NCBI RefSeq assembly: GCF_037482285.1
Contig: NZ_JBBEYB010000008.1
Coordinates: 62,001 to 126,000, forward strand
Direction: 5' to 3'
Length of the DNA: 64,000 bases
From: Aquabacterium sp029268225
Lineage (GTDB): Bacteria; Pseudomonadota; Gammaproteobacteria; Burkholderiales; Burkholderiaceae_C
Part shown: piece by piece, positions 9,812 to 18,325 of the stretch
Position numbering within the stretch: the stretch's first letter is position 1
Layout of the letters: each line of letters begins with the position of its first letter
The notes under the pieces: generated by a model
Seen by the model: only the letters and a program-made list of their open reading frames with translations
Databases searched by the model: none
What the model was told of the DNA's origin: nothing
Position numbers and translations under genes: made by a program

Positions 9812-10645
9812 ATGAATCCAGCGAGCTCCCCGATCACCCCTCTGGCCCAGGTGCTGGACCACCGACAGAGGGAGGGGCAGCGTGTCAGCTTTCGCATCAC
9901 CGAAGACTGGCAGCAGGGGCGCACCATGTTCGGTGGTGTGCTGTCGGTGATGGCGGTGCAGGCCATGCGTGACATCTGTGGCAGTGATTGGCCCCTTCGC
10001 GCCCTGCAAACCAACTTCGTGGGCCCCGTCAGCCCGGGTCTGGTGCACGTGGATGTGACCCTGCTGCGTCAAGGCAAGAACATTCGCCAGGTCAAGGCTC
10101 AAATCCTGCAAGCCAACGCCGAGGGAGTGGAGCAAATTGCCGGCATCTTGCTCGGCTCCTTTGGTGTCGGACGTGAATCGGTCTTGCCATCGCTGCGCCC
10201 ACCGCAGGTGGCTGTCGCCAACGACGTAGAAACCTCCTACCCATGGCCCTTCATCCCCGGCATGACACCGCCGTTCACCCGTCATCTCGAATTCCGACAT
10301 GCCGAAGGTGGCGTCCCCTTCTCGGGTGATGACTCTTGGCACAGCCGCACCTATGTGCGCCTGCTCGACAACGCCGGCATCGACACCGAACTGCAGGCCA
10401 TCATCCTGGCCGACGCTGGCCCCACCCCTGCCTTGGCACAGCTTCGGGGCTACACGCCGGCCTCCTCGGTCTCCTGGGCGCTGGAGTTGCGCCCTGTCAG
10501 CATCGGACAGCGCGATGGCCACTGGCGCATGGACAAGGATGCACTGGCCGTGGGCGAGGGCTTCGTGAACGAGAAAACCACCCTGTGGACCCCGTGCGGC
10601 CAGTTGGCGGCTCTGGGCTACCAGGTGGTAGCGGTGTATGCCTGA
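9812..10645 (+). CDS. TesB-like acyl-CoA thioesterase family protein
   Basis: 277 residues with a double hot-dog layout. The N-terminal half (GRTMFGGVLSVMAVQAM, FVGPVSPG) and the C-terminal half (a long Asp/Ala-rich segment DAGPTPALAQLRG, then SWALELRP) match the TesB/4HBT_3 family, which hydrolyses acyl-CoA thioesters. The start ATG at 9812 follows AAGAAG at suitable spacing; an in-frame codon at 9770 is less likely. It overlaps the first chromate-transporter gene by 8 bp, so the two are probably cotranscribed, though no functional link is evident. The physiological substrate is unknown. Confidence 0.85.
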   Translation: MNPASSPITPLAQVLDHRQREGQRVSFRITEDWQQGRTMFGGVLSVMAVQAMRDICGSDWPLRALQTNFVGPVSPGLVHVDVTLLRQGKNIRQVKAQILQANAEGVEQIAGILLGSFGVGRESVLPSLRPPQVAVANDVETSYPWPFIPGMTPPFTRHLEFRHAEGGVPFSGDDSWHSRTYVRLLDNAGIDTELQAIILADAGPTPALAQLRGYTPASSVSWALELRPVSIGQRDGHWRMDKDALAVGEGFVNEKTTLWTPCGQLAALGYQVVAVYA

Positions 10646-11273
10646 GCTTGAATCCGCCGCGCCCCTGGACACTGCGGCTGCGCGGCCCGCTTCCTTGACC
10701 GAGTTGTTCACGGCTTTCTCGCTGCTGGCGCTGCAGGGCTTCGGGGGCGTGCTGGCGGTGGCACAGCGTGAGCTGTGTGACCGACACCAATGGCTGACCC
10801 CACGGGAATTTGTGGAGTTGCTGTCCACGGCACAGGTATTGCCCGGACCGAACGTCTGCAACCTCTCCCTGATGATCGGTGATCGCTTCTTTGGCTGGCG
10901 CGGCGCCTTGGTGGCCCTGGCAGGCATGATCACGGCCCCGTTGATCCTGATGCTGGGTCTGGCGTGGCTGCTGGGTGAGGCCAGCCAGGTGCAGCAGTTG
11001 CAAGGCCTCATCCACGGTGCCCTGAGCGGCATCGCGGCCGTCGCAGCCGGTCAGATCGTCGGCACGGTGCTCAAGCTGTCGGCACCGATGCGGCAACACG
11101 AGTTGGGCTGGCCGACCGCCCTCTCGCTGTCTGCCTTGGCACTGGTCATGATGATCTGGCTGCGCTGGCCGCTGGTATGGGTGCTGCTCGGGCTGGGCGG
11201 TGTCACCTGCGTGTTCACGTACACCGTCTTGCGCCGCCGACGTCAGGCCGCGTCTGCCAAGGAGACTTCGTGA
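10638..11273 (+). CDS. Chromate transporter, first short CHR subunit
   Basis: 211 residues holding a single CHR domain. The FGG-type motif at QGFGGVLAVAQ, the AQVLPGPN signature and several hydrophobic helices match the N-terminal half of ChrA. In long ChrA proteins two such halves are fused; here the second half is a separate gene overlapping by four bases. Paired short CHR proteins are known to act together as chromate or anion exporters. Whether chromate is the true substrate here is an inference from the family. Confidence 0.9.
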   Translation: MPELESAAPLDTAAARPASLTELFTAFSLLALQGFGGVLAVAQRELCDRHQWLTPREFVELLSTAQVLPGPNVCNLSLMIGDRFFGWRGALVALAGMITAPLILMLGLAWLLGEASQVQQLQGLIHGALSGIAAVAAGQIVGTVLKLSAPMRQHELGWPTALSLSALALVMMIWLRWPLVWVLLGLGGVTCVFTYTVLRRRRQAASAKETS

Positions 11274-11839
11274 GCCAAGCCGCCCCCCCTCTGCTCATGT
11301 CACCGTTCATGTGGGCCCCTGAGGTGTGGTGGAGCCTGTTCGGGCACTTCATCGCTCTCTCGCTGATGTCGATCGGCGGCGCCATCACACTGGTGTCTGA
11401 CATGCACCGACGGCTGGTCGTCAATGACCATCTGCTCAGCAACGGTGACTTCACCGCGGCCATTGCGCTGGCCCAGGCCGCGCCAGGCCCCAATGTCTTG
11501 TTTGTCGGCCTCTTCGGCTGGTATGCCGGCGGCCTCGGTGGCGCCTTGATCAGCATGCTGGGGATCATGATCCCCTCCACCACCTTGGCGCTGGCTGTGG
11601 CACGCTGGGTGTCCACGCGGCGCCACTGGTTGAGCGTGCAGGCATTTCAGGCGGGCATGATGCCGGTCACGGTCGGATTGTTGCTGGCCACTGGTTGGGT
11701 GTTGGCCCCACCGCTGGCCACCCAACCGCGCGCCTTGTTGCTCAGCTTCGTGGTGGCGGTGCTGGTGTGGTGCACCAAAATTCGTCTGATCTGGCTGATT
11801 GCCGCCGGCGCCTTGCTCGGCGCACTGGGCCTGGTCTGA
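11270..11839 (+). CDS. Chromate transporter, second short CHR subunit
   Basis: 189 residues from a GTG that overlaps the previous stop (GTGA). It is preceded by AAGGAGA at good spacing, which decides this start over the longer open frame at 11177. The MSIGGAITLVSDM and AQAAPGPNVLFVG segments match the C-terminal CHR half. The GTGA overlap implies translational coupling and equal amounts of the two subunits. Four to six membrane helices are apparent. Confidence 0.9.
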   Translation: MSQAAPPLLMSPFMWAPEVWWSLFGHFIALSLMSIGGAITLVSDMHRRLVVNDHLLSNGDFTAAIALAQAAPGPNVLFVGLFGWYAGGLGGALISMLGIMIPSTTLALAVARWVSTRRHWLSVQAFQAGMMPVTVGLLLATGWVLAPPLATQPRALLLSFVVAVLVWCTKIRLIWLIAAGALLGALGLV

Positions 11840-11874
11840 ATCAGCCCGCCCCCTTGATCGGAGACTCCATCACC

Positions 11875-12162
11875 ATGTCCAGCCCCTCATCACTGACCAT
11901 CGTTCATCATCCGCAAGCGGGCCGCTTCGAGGCCATCGTGGATGGGCTGCGTTGCGAAGCAGACTATCACCTCATCGATGGGGTGATGCACCTGACACAC
12001 ACCGGTGTCCCCAGGGCGCTGGAAGGGCGAGGCTTGGCGGCACAACTGGTCTGTGCCGCGCTGAACTGGGCACGCAGTGAAGGGCTGCGCGTCAACCCGG
12101 TGTGCAGTTACGTGGCTGTCTACATTCGACGCCACCCCGAGTGGCAAGACCTTCTGGCCTGA
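11875..12162 (+). CDS. Small GNAT-fold N-acetyltransferase
   Basis: 95 residues. The pattern of a short N-terminal strand, GVPRALEGRGLAAQLV (acetyl-CoA pyrophosphate loop) and the closing CSYVAVYIRRHPEWQDLL is the signature of the short Acetyltransf_CG/YidJ-like group, for which no substrate is established. A GGAG lies upstream of the ATG. It may be read with the chromate transporter genes (35 bp gap) and converges on waaA. Confidence 0.85.
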   Translation: MSSPSSLTIVHHPQAGRFEAIVDGLRCEADYHLIDGVMHLTHTGVPRALEGRGLAAQLVCAALNWARSEGLRVNPVCSYVAVYIRRHPEWQDLLA

Positions 12163-12171
12163 CGCCTCAGC

Positions 12172-13521
12172 TCACCCTGGCCACGCCACGGCCCAGATGG
12201 CCTCGGCCATCTTGTGCGCGGCACCACGGTGGGCTTGTGCAAACTCCAGCGCGCATGCCGCCATGCGGGCTTGCAACCCTGACTCGCACATCTCCAGGGC
12301 CTTGGTCACACCTTCGGACCAATCGGCCACACGCTGAGCCGCGCCCGCCTGCTCACTCAACTCGGCCGCATCTGCGAAATTGAACGTCGAGGGCCCCATC
12401 ACCACCGGACAGCCGCACGCAGCTGCCTCGATGAGGTTCTGACCGCCCAGTGGCGCAAAGCTGCCCCCCAGCAGAGCGACGCGTGCCGCAGCGTAATAAG
12501 CAGGCATCTCGCCCATCGAGTCCCCCAGCCACACCTCGGCGGCCATTGCTGCCGCATCGGGGACACCGTTCGACCAGGCGCTGCGCCGTGACAGGCTCAA
12601 ACCCGCCGATGTCACGATTTCCGCCACATCGTCAAAACGCTGCGGATGTCGGGGCACGATCCACAAGCGTGGACGTGCTTCGTCCACGGCAAGGCGAGCA
12701 CACGCAGCTTGCCAAGCGGCCAGCAAACCGACCTCTTCGCCCTCTCGCGTGCTCGCCGCCAGCACCAGCGGGCGTGTGCTGGCAGCCCGCCAAGCCTGGC
12801 CTTGCATCAACAAGGCAGGCGATGGCGTCATGTCGAACTTCACATTGCCCGCCACCCGCACCAAGGGTGCGCCCATACGGGTCAGGCGCGCCGCATCCTG
12901 CGGTGTCTGCGCCAGGCACAGACGCATGGCCTGCGCAGCAGGACGCATCAGCGCGCCCACCCTCAACCCCTGTCGCAAGCTCTTCTCACTCAGGCGTGCG
13001 TTGGCCAACACCATGGGCACCCCAGCCCGCCACGCCTCATGTTGCAGATTGGGCCAAACCTCGGTTTCCATCAGCACCCCCACCTGCGGACGGTGCAGGC
13101 GCAGAAAACGCCGGACCGCGCCGGGGGTGTCATAAGGCAGCCAGGTCTGCACATCACCGTCTTGCAGCAAGGCACGCCCTGCCTCGCGCCCCGTCGCTGT
13201 GGTGTGCGTCAACAACAGGCGCATGTCAGGGCGTTGCACCCGCAGGGCCTGTACCAGAGGGGCGGCGGCACGGGCCTCGCCCAGCGACACCGCATGCAGC
13301 CACAGCACCGGATGACCTTGAAAGCGTCGCACCGCCTCGCGATGAGCACGTCCATACCAGCCCAAGCGCCACGTCCAGTCGACACGGTAGGCCGGCTCCT
13401 CACGCCCGCGCGCCCACACCCGCCACAGATAAGCAGGGGTACCCAGGCGCAGCAGCAGGCTGTAGGCTTGCCGGGCCAGCCAAGGCTTCAGCGCAAGTTC
13501 GCTCGGCGCAGAATCACTCAA
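12172..13521 (-). CDS. waaA: 3-deoxy-D-manno-octulosonate (Kdo) transferase
   Basis: 449 residues. WaaA/KdtA adds Kdo to lipid IVA on the cytoplasmic face of the inner membrane during lipopolysaccharide assembly. An N-terminal hydrophobic anchor (AYSLLLRLGTPAYLW) precedes the donor/acceptor motif AVSLGEARAA, with catalytic Glu at about 82. The GT-B C-terminal part includes LGDSMGEMPAYYAAA and GGSFAPLGGQNLIEAA, characteristic of the CMP-Kdo site. It lies 21 bp downstream of the phosphomannomutase gene on the same strand, so both envelope-sugar genes are probably one unit. Confidence 0.96.
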   Translation of the reverse strand: MSDSAPSELALKPWLARQAYSLLLRLGTPAYLWRVWARGREEPAYRVDWTWRLGWYGRAHREAVRRFQGHPVLWLHAVSLGEARAAAPLVQALRVQRPDMRLLLTHTTATGREAGRALLQDGDVQTWLPYDTPGAVRRFLRLHRPQVGVLMETEVWPNLQHEAWRAGVPMVLANARLSEKSLRQGLRVGALMRPAAQAMRLCLAQTPQDAARLTRMGAPLVRVAGNVKFDMTPSPALLMQGQAWRAASTRPLVLAASTREGEEVGLLAAWQAACARLAVDEARPRLWIVPRHPQRFDDVAEIVTSAGLSLSRRSAWSNGVPDAAAMAAEVWLGDSMGEMPAYYAAARVALLGGSFAPLGGQNLIEAAACGCPVVMGPSTFNFADAAELSEQAGAAQRVADWSEGVTKALEMCESGLQARMAACALEFAQAHRGAAHKMAEAIWAVAWPG

Positions 13522-13542
13522 ACCGGTCAGCCCGTCTTGCCA

Positions 13543-14931
13543 TCAGTGTGCCGAGGCACCGATGTGCGCATCGGGCTTGACGGCCAGCACGGCCGCCATG
13601 AAGTGCGCCTGAATGCGAGCCAGCGCTTCCGGGGTCTGGCCTTCGAAGCGCAGTACCAGCACGGGCGTCGTGTTGGACGCGCGCACCAGACCGAAACCAT
13701 CGGGGTAATCGGCACGCAGGCCGTCGATGGTCGTCAGCTCGGCGCCTTCGAAGCGCGCGGTCTGGCGCAGCTTCTCGATCACCTCGTGGTGCTCGCCTTC
13801 GGCACAGGCCACGTTCAACTCGGGCGTGCTGTGGCTGGTGGGCAGGGCATTGAGCACGGCGCTCGGGTCGGCCACCTTGCTCAGGATCTCCAACAGACGC
13901 GCAGCCGTATAGGTGGCATCGTCAAAGCCGTACCAGCGCTCGGCAAAGAAGATGTGCCCGCTCATCTCACCGGCAAACGGCGCGCCGGTTTCCTTGAGCT
14001 TGGCCTTGACCAGCGAGTGACCGGTCTTGTACATCACCGGCACCCCGCCGGCCGCACGCACGGCCACGGCCAGCTGCTGGCTGCACTTCACGTCATAAAT
14101 GATCTGGCCACCGGGCACGCGCGTCAGCACATCCTGCGCAAACAGCATGATCTGGCGGTCGGGAAAGATGTTGTTGCCCTCGCGGGTGACGACGCCCAGG
14201 CGGTCACCGTCGCCATCAAAGGCCAGGCCCAGCTCGGCGCCATGCTCTTTCACGGCGGCGATCAGATCGCGCAGGTTCTCGGGCTTGGACGGGTCTGGAT
14301 GGTGGTTGGGAAAGTCACCATCCACCTCGGAGTACAGCTCGATGACCTCGCAGCCCAGCGCGCGCAGGATGCCGGGGGCCGAAGCACCCGGGATGCCATT
14401 GCCCGAGTCCACCACGATCTTCATCGGACGGGCCAGCTTACAGTCACCGATGATGCGTTGCGTGTACTCGGCCAGCACATTGAGCTCGCTCAGGGCGCCT
14501 TGGCCACGCGCATAGTCTTCGGCTTCGATGCGCTCACGCAGGCCCTGAATGTCATCGCCGTAAATGGCACGACCCGCCAACACCATCTTGAAGCCGTTGT
14601 AGTCCTTCGGGTTGTGGCTGCCCGTCACCTGGATGCCGCTGTGGCACCCCAACTCACCGCGCGTGGCGGCCACGTAGTACAACATCGGCGTGGTCACCGC
14701 GCCCAGGTCAATCACGTTGATGCCAGTGCTACGCAAGCCCTGAATCAATGCCGCGCTGAGAGATGGGCCGGACAGACGGCCATCACGCCCGACCGCCACG
14801 GCCTTCTCCCCCAGCTTCAGCGCCTCTGTACCGAAAGCACGGCCCAGGTGCTCGGCCATCGCCTCGTTCAAGGTCTGACCGACGATGCCCCGGATGTCGT
14901 AGGCCTTGAAAATGGAAGCGGCAACTTGCAT
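13543..14931 (-). CDS. Phosphomannomutase/phosphoglucomutase
   Basis: 462 residues from the ATG at 14931, just before the family start ASIFKAYDIRG. It interconverts hexose 1- and 6-phosphates for nucleotide-sugar, LPS and polysaccharide synthesis. The phosphoserine loop VTGSHNP has Ser105, the Mg2+ loop DGDGDR is at 239-244, a GEMSGH sugar-specificity loop follows, and the C-terminal phosphate site (RASNTTPVLVLRFE) is present, as in AlgC/ManB. The frame is open upstream to 15138, but that part overlaps the divergent DMT gene and lacks family similarity. The symbol could be algC or manB. Confidence 0.93.
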   Translation of the reverse strand: MQVAASIFKAYDIRGIVGQTLNEAMAEHLGRAFGTEALKLGEKAVAVGRDGRLSGPSLSAALIQGLRSTGINVIDLGAVTTPMLYYVAATRGELGCHSGIQVTGSHNPKDYNGFKMVLAGRAIYGDDIQGLRERIEAEDYARGQGALSELNVLAEYTQRIIGDCKLARPMKIVVDSGNGIPGASAPGILRALGCEVIELYSEVDGDFPNHHPDPSKPENLRDLIAAVKEHGAELGLAFDGDGDRLGVVTREGNNIFPDRQIMLFAQDVLTRVPGGQIIYDVKCSQQLAVAVRAAGGVPVMYKTGHSLVKAKLKETGAPFAGEMSGHIFFAERWYGFDDATYTAARLLEILSKVADPSAVLNALPTSHSTPELNVACAEGEHHEVIEKLRQTARFEGAELTTIDGLRADYPDGFGLVRASNTTPVLVLRFEGQTPEALARIQAHFMAAVLAVKPDAHIGASAH

Positions 14932-15080
14932 GACAGTCTTTCGTTGATGATTCGTGATGACAGGCCGCGATTTTAAGGACAGCACCTGCGACTTTCTCCT
15001 CGCCGCCCCGTAACTTGCACAAACCCCGCAATTCAAGGTCATCAGCAAGACGCCGGCCTTCCCGCTAGGATAGAGCCCAT

Positions 15081-16016
15081 ATGACATTTCGCGACATGCT
15101 GGCCATGCTGGCGCTGGCCGCCGTATGGGGTGGCTCATTCCTGTTTCTGCATGTCGCTGCGCCTGTGGTGGGCCCGGCGGGTCTCGCCGCCTTCCGCGTC
15201 AGCTCCGCGGTGCTACTGCTGCTCCCCATCGTGCTGCTGAAGCGGGATGGCGCACAATTGATCTCCTACGCCAAGCCTTTGCTGGTTTGTGGACTGCTGG
15301 CCTTCGGCCTCCCCTTCCTCTGCCTGAGTGTGGCGGCCCGTCATTTGCCGGCGGGTTTGATGTCCATCCTCAACGCCACCACGCCCATGTGGGGCGCGTT
15401 CGTCGGATGGCTGTGGCTGCGTGAGCGCATGCACCTGACACGCGGCTTGGGCCTGACCCTCGGACTGCTGGGTGTCACGCTGCTCACCGCCGACAAGGGC
15501 GCGATCCCACCAGGCTCAGGCGGCTTGCTGGCCGTTGCATTGATGTTGTGTGCCACGCTGTCTTATGCCCTGTCGGTACACGTGGCCCGCCGTCATCTGC
15601 ACGCGCTCAGCCCCCTGAGCAATGCCACCGGCACCCTGTGCATGACGGCACTGGTGATGATCGGCCCGGCCTTGTGGCTCGGCCCTCAACCCGTGCCCCC
15701 GCACACGGCCCAGGCCTGGAACGAGGTCCCCGGCACCGCATGGGCCGCACTGCTGGCCCTGGGCATCGTCTGCACCGGTCTGGCCCAGATCGTGTTCTTC
15801 CGCCTGATCGGACGCATTGGTCCCAACCAGGCCCTCACCGTCACCTTCCTGATCCCCGTTTTTGGCATGCTGTGGGGTGCGCTCTTCTTGAACGAGCGCA
15901 TCACAAGCTGGATGCTGCTCAGCACCGTCGTCATTGCGCTGGGAACCTGGCTGGCCAACCGACCTGCGCCGGCGCCCAGCCTGCAGACTGCCCACGCCTC
16001 ACGGCCACCGCCATGA
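15081..16016 (+). CDS. EamA/DMT-family transporter
   Basis: 311 residues with about ten hydrophobic helices in two repeated EamA halves: AAVWGGSFLFLHVAAP at the start of the first, a second beginning near the LAVALMLCATLSYALS segment, and LNERITSWM near the end. The family exports metabolites or amino acids across the inner membrane; the substrate is not predictable. It is divergent from the phosphomutase gene and heads a three-gene run linked by ATGA overlaps with the 77-residue protein and the MaoC-like gene. Confidence 0.9.
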   Translation: MTFRDMLAMLALAAVWGGSFLFLHVAAPVVGPAGLAAFRVSSAVLLLLPIVLLKRDGAQLISYAKPLLVCGLLAFGLPFLCLSVAARHLPAGLMSILNATTPMWGAFVGWLWLRERMHLTRGLGLTLGLLGVTLLTADKGAIPPGSGGLLAVALMLCATLSYALSVHVARRHLHALSPLSNATGTLCMTALVMIGPALWLGPQPVPPHTAQAWNEVPGTAWAALLALGIVCTGLAQIVFFRLIGRIGPNQALTVTFLIPVFGMLWGALFLNERITSWMLLSTVVIALGTWLANRPAPAPSLQTAHASRPPP

Positions 16017-16246
16017 CCGCCGTTCGCAAGAAAAAGCTCACGCAACAGCCGCCCTTGGTCGTGCCGGCCCTCAAGCCGCGCAACCCTTTGGTGGCCCCAG
16101 CCCTGCAACGCAAGGCCGGCGCGCATCAAACGCCACATAGTCTCAAGGCGAAAGAGCGCGCCGAGGCCCGCCGCGCCATCGATCGCAGCCTGCGCGAGGA
16201 AGTCAAAGTCAAACCCCTTCACCCACGTCACAAGGACAAGCCATGA
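16013..16246 (+). CDS. Small basic protein of unknown function
   Basis: 77 residues. The ATG overlaps the stop of the transporter gene (ATGA), and its own stop overlaps the next start the same way, which supports it as a real gene. It is very rich in Lys, Arg and Pro, starts MTAVRKKKL, and has a helical charged centre (KAKERAEARRAIDRSLREE). No membrane segment or cysteine is present. I do not recognise the family; nucleic-acid binding is possible from its charge but unproven. Confidence 0.7.
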   Translation: MTAVRKKKLTQQPPLVVPALKPRNPLVAPALQRKAGAHQTPHSLKAKERAEARRAIDRSLREEVKVKPLHPRHKDKP

Positions 16247-16743
16247 GTCAGGCCGAAACCGGCACAAGCACCTCGTCACCTCGCTGGTACTGGGAAGATT
16301 TCACACCCGGACTGAGCATGACCTTCGGCCCACGCGAAGTCGGCCGCGAGGAGATCATCCGCTTTGCCACCGATTTCGACCCTCAGCCCTTCCACCTGGA
16401 CGAAGAGGCGGGCAAGGCCTCGCTGTTCGGCGGACTGGCCGCCAGCGGCTGGCACACCGCCGGCATCGTCATGCGCATGATGTGCGACGGCTTCATCCTC
16501 AACTCCAGCAGCCTGGGCTCTCCCGGGCTGGATTCGCTGAAATGGCACAAACCGGTGCTGGTAGGTGACGCACTGCGCGCCCGCATGACCGTGCTCGACA
16601 GCCGCCCCATGAAGAGCAAGCCCCATGTGGGTCTGGTGCAAACGCGCTGGGAAGCCCTCAACCAGCGCGACGAGATCGTGATGACGATCGAGAGTTGGGC
16701 CATGTTCGGCCGGCGCACACCGGGCCCAGCGGTACAGACCTGA
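16243..16743 (+). CDS. MaoC-like hot-dog hydratase
   Basis: 166 residues. The hydratase-2 motif region FATDFDPQPFHLDEEAGKAS holds the catalytic Asp and His, followed by GGLAASGWHTAG, as in MaoC/PhaJ-type (R)-enoyl-CoA hydratases. An N-terminal WYWEDFTPG and a central WHKPVLVGD strand complete the single hot-dog fold. It likely acts on enoyl-CoA thioesters; the exact substrate is unknown. Its start overlaps the previous stop by ATGA. Downstream come a CTGGC repeat and the tRNA cluster terminator. Confidence 0.88.
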   Translation: MSQAETGTSTSSPRWYWEDFTPGLSMTFGPREVGREEIIRFATDFDPQPFHLDEEAGKASLFGGLAASGWHTAGIVMRMMCDGFILNSSSLGSPGLDSLKWHKPVLVGDALRARMTVLDSRPMKSKPHVGLVQTRWEALNQRDEIVMTIESWAMFGRRTPGPAVQT

Positions 16744-16752
16744 TCGCCCAAG

Positions 16753-16777
16753 CTGGCCTGGCCTGGCCTGGCCTGGC
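16753..16777. repeat. (CTGGC)5 pentanucleotide repeat
   Basis: Five perfect tandem copies of CTGGC, starting 10 bp after the MaoC-like stop codon. It is non-coding on both strands as far as I can tell. Confidence 0.9.
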
Positions 16778-16837
16778 CGGCCCTCCCAGGCTTCTGGCGC
16801 CGAGGCCACCACCTCCTGCCAGTACACGCGCCAAGCA

Positions 16838-16870
16838 AAAAGCCCTGACGCTTGCGCATCAGGGCTTTGC
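16838..16870 (-). terminator. Terminator at the end of the tRNA array
   Basis: The inverted repeat AGCCCTGA/TCAGGGCT encloses a 10-base loop, with T5 on the minus-strand side and a second T-run (ATTTTT) on the plus side. It sits 6 bp past the last tRNA-Asp and may also stop plus-strand transcription from the MaoC-like gene. Confidence 0.88.
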
Positions 16871-16875
16871 ATTTT

Positions 16876-16952
16876 TGGCGGAGTGGACGGGACTCGAACC
16901 CGCGACCCCCGGCGTGACAGGCCGGTATTCTAACCAACTGAACTACCACTCC
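16876..16952 (-). tRNA. tRNA-Asp (GTC), copy 3 in transcription order
   Basis: 77 nt with an encoded CCA end. The acceptor stem GGAGTGG/CCACTCC, anticodon loop CCTGTCACG and T-loop GGTTCGAGTC are clear and close to E. coli tRNA-Asp. It is the last gene of the array. Confidence 0.98.
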
Positions 16953-17003
16953 GCAGTGGCTGACGTCTCTGATCGCTTATGCAATCCAAGCGCCGTCAAA
17001 ACT

Positions 17004-17079
17004 TGGCGTCCCCTAGGGGATTCGAACCCCTGTAGTCACCGTGAAAGGGTGGTGTCCTAGGCCTCTAGACGAAGGGGAC
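17004..17079 (-). tRNA. tRNA-Glu (TTC), copy 3 in transcription order
   Basis: 76 nt, CCA encoded. It begins GTCCCCTTCGTCTAGAGGCC, has anticodon TTC in CCTTTCACG, and closes with GGGGAC, as in bacterial tRNA-Glu. Cognate to gltX upstream. Confidence 0.98.
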
Positions 17080-17167
17080 TCCGTCAAACTAACTCGTTGC
17101 TGATTGTACCTGCCTCGCTACCGGCTTGTCGCCACCGTGACCGGCACGCGACACACGCGGCGGTGAG

Positions 17168-17243
<76 letters not shown>

Positions 17244-17333
17244 TCATGCTTTCGCAATCGGGGCGCCAAACTGGCACCGAGACTGATCCATCAACAAGGT
17301 GTTGCCGAGTCACCAGCAGCACCTGATATACCT

Positions 17334-17410
17334 TGGCGGAGTGGACGGGACTCGAACCCGCGACCCCCGGCGTGACAGGCCGGTATTCTAACCAACTGAA
17401 CTACCACTCC
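17334..17410 (-). tRNA. tRNA-Asp (GTC), copy 2 in transcription order
   Basis: 77 nt with CCA. Identical in sequence to the other two tRNA-Asp copies of the array as far as can be read. Middle unit of the triplicated block. Confidence 0.98.
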
Positions 17411-17461
17411 GCAGTGGCTGACGTCTTTGATCGCTTACGCAATCCAAGCGCCGTCAAAACT

Positions 17462-17537
17462 TGGCGTCCCCTAGGGGATTCGAACCCCTGTAGTCACCGT
17501 GAAAGGGTGGTGTCCTAGGCCTCTAGACGAAGGGGAC
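17462..17537 (-). tRNA. tRNA-Glu (TTC), copy 2 in transcription order
   Basis: 76 nt with CCA. Sequence matches the other two tRNA-Glu copies. Confidence 0.98.
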
Positions 17538-17622
17538 TCCGTCAAACAAATTGTCTGCTGATGATTCAACCCGTCGCCGCCTGTCGCCACCATCACGACA
17601 GGCACCAACCTGTCGGCATCTT

Positions 17623-17698
<76 letters not shown>

Positions 17699-17788
17699 TC
17701 ATGCTTTCGCACTCAGGGCGCCAGACTGGCACCGAGACTGATTCATCAACTTCACGTTGCTGTGTTACCAGCGACGCTTTTCAAATTT

Positions 17789-17865
17789 TGGCGGAGTGGA
17801 CGGGACTCGAACCCGCGACCCCCGGCGTGACAGGCCGGTATTCTAACCAACTGAACTACCACTCC
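17789..17865 (-). tRNA. tRNA-Asp (GTC), copy 1 in transcription order
   Basis: 77 nt with CCA. The spacer between it and the next tRNA-Glu is the most diverged of the three equivalent spacers, though its end (GCCGTCAAAACT) is kept. Confidence 0.98.
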
Positions 17866-17916
17866 GCAGTGGCTGACGTCTGTGGCTGCTTTCGCAACCC
17901 AAGTGCCGTCAAAACT

Positions 17917-17992
17917 TGGCGTCCCCTAGGGGATTCGAACCCCTGTAGTCACCGTGAAAGGGTGGTGTCCTAGGCCTCTAGACGAAGGGGAC
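17917..17992 (-). tRNA. tRNA-Glu (TTC), copy 1 in transcription order
   Basis: 76 nt with CCA. Sequence matches the other two tRNA-Glu copies. Confidence 0.98.
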
Positions 17993-18056
17993 TGAATCCT
18001 TCATGCAACCTGACCGACGCTTTACCTGGCAACTTCAGCAACCTGACCACCTGTGA

Positions 18057-18132
<76 letters not shown>

Positions 18133-18207
18133 GTCAGGATTTGCACCCTTTCGAGTTGCCCGGCTGCTTTGTTGTTTCAAACAAAGCGTCGTTCAAGCGA
18201 GACTGAG

Positions 18208-18237
18208 AGTATATACCGAAAAATTTTCCGACATCAA
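18208..18237 (-). promoter_or_regulatory. Sigma-70 promoter of the tRNA array
   Basis: On the minus strand: -35 TTGATG (18232-18237), an 18-bp spacer, and -10 TATACT (18208-18213). Transcription would start near 18200, about 70 nt before the first tRNA-Ala. It lies within the 193-bp gap after the gltX stop, so the array has its own promoter. Confidence 0.75.
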
Positions 18238-18325
18238 GGTCTGTTGAAAAACTTCCGGTTGTCGATGTCGCGCGACAGCGTCAGCGCGGTGCCCTGCCCC
18301 GCCGCTGCCGACACGACACACTGGC

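Noticed and set aside
12646..14976. A 776-codon plus-strand frame across waaA and the phosphomutase gene
   Set aside because: It is antisense to two complete enzymes with intact motifs, with no domain signature of its own.
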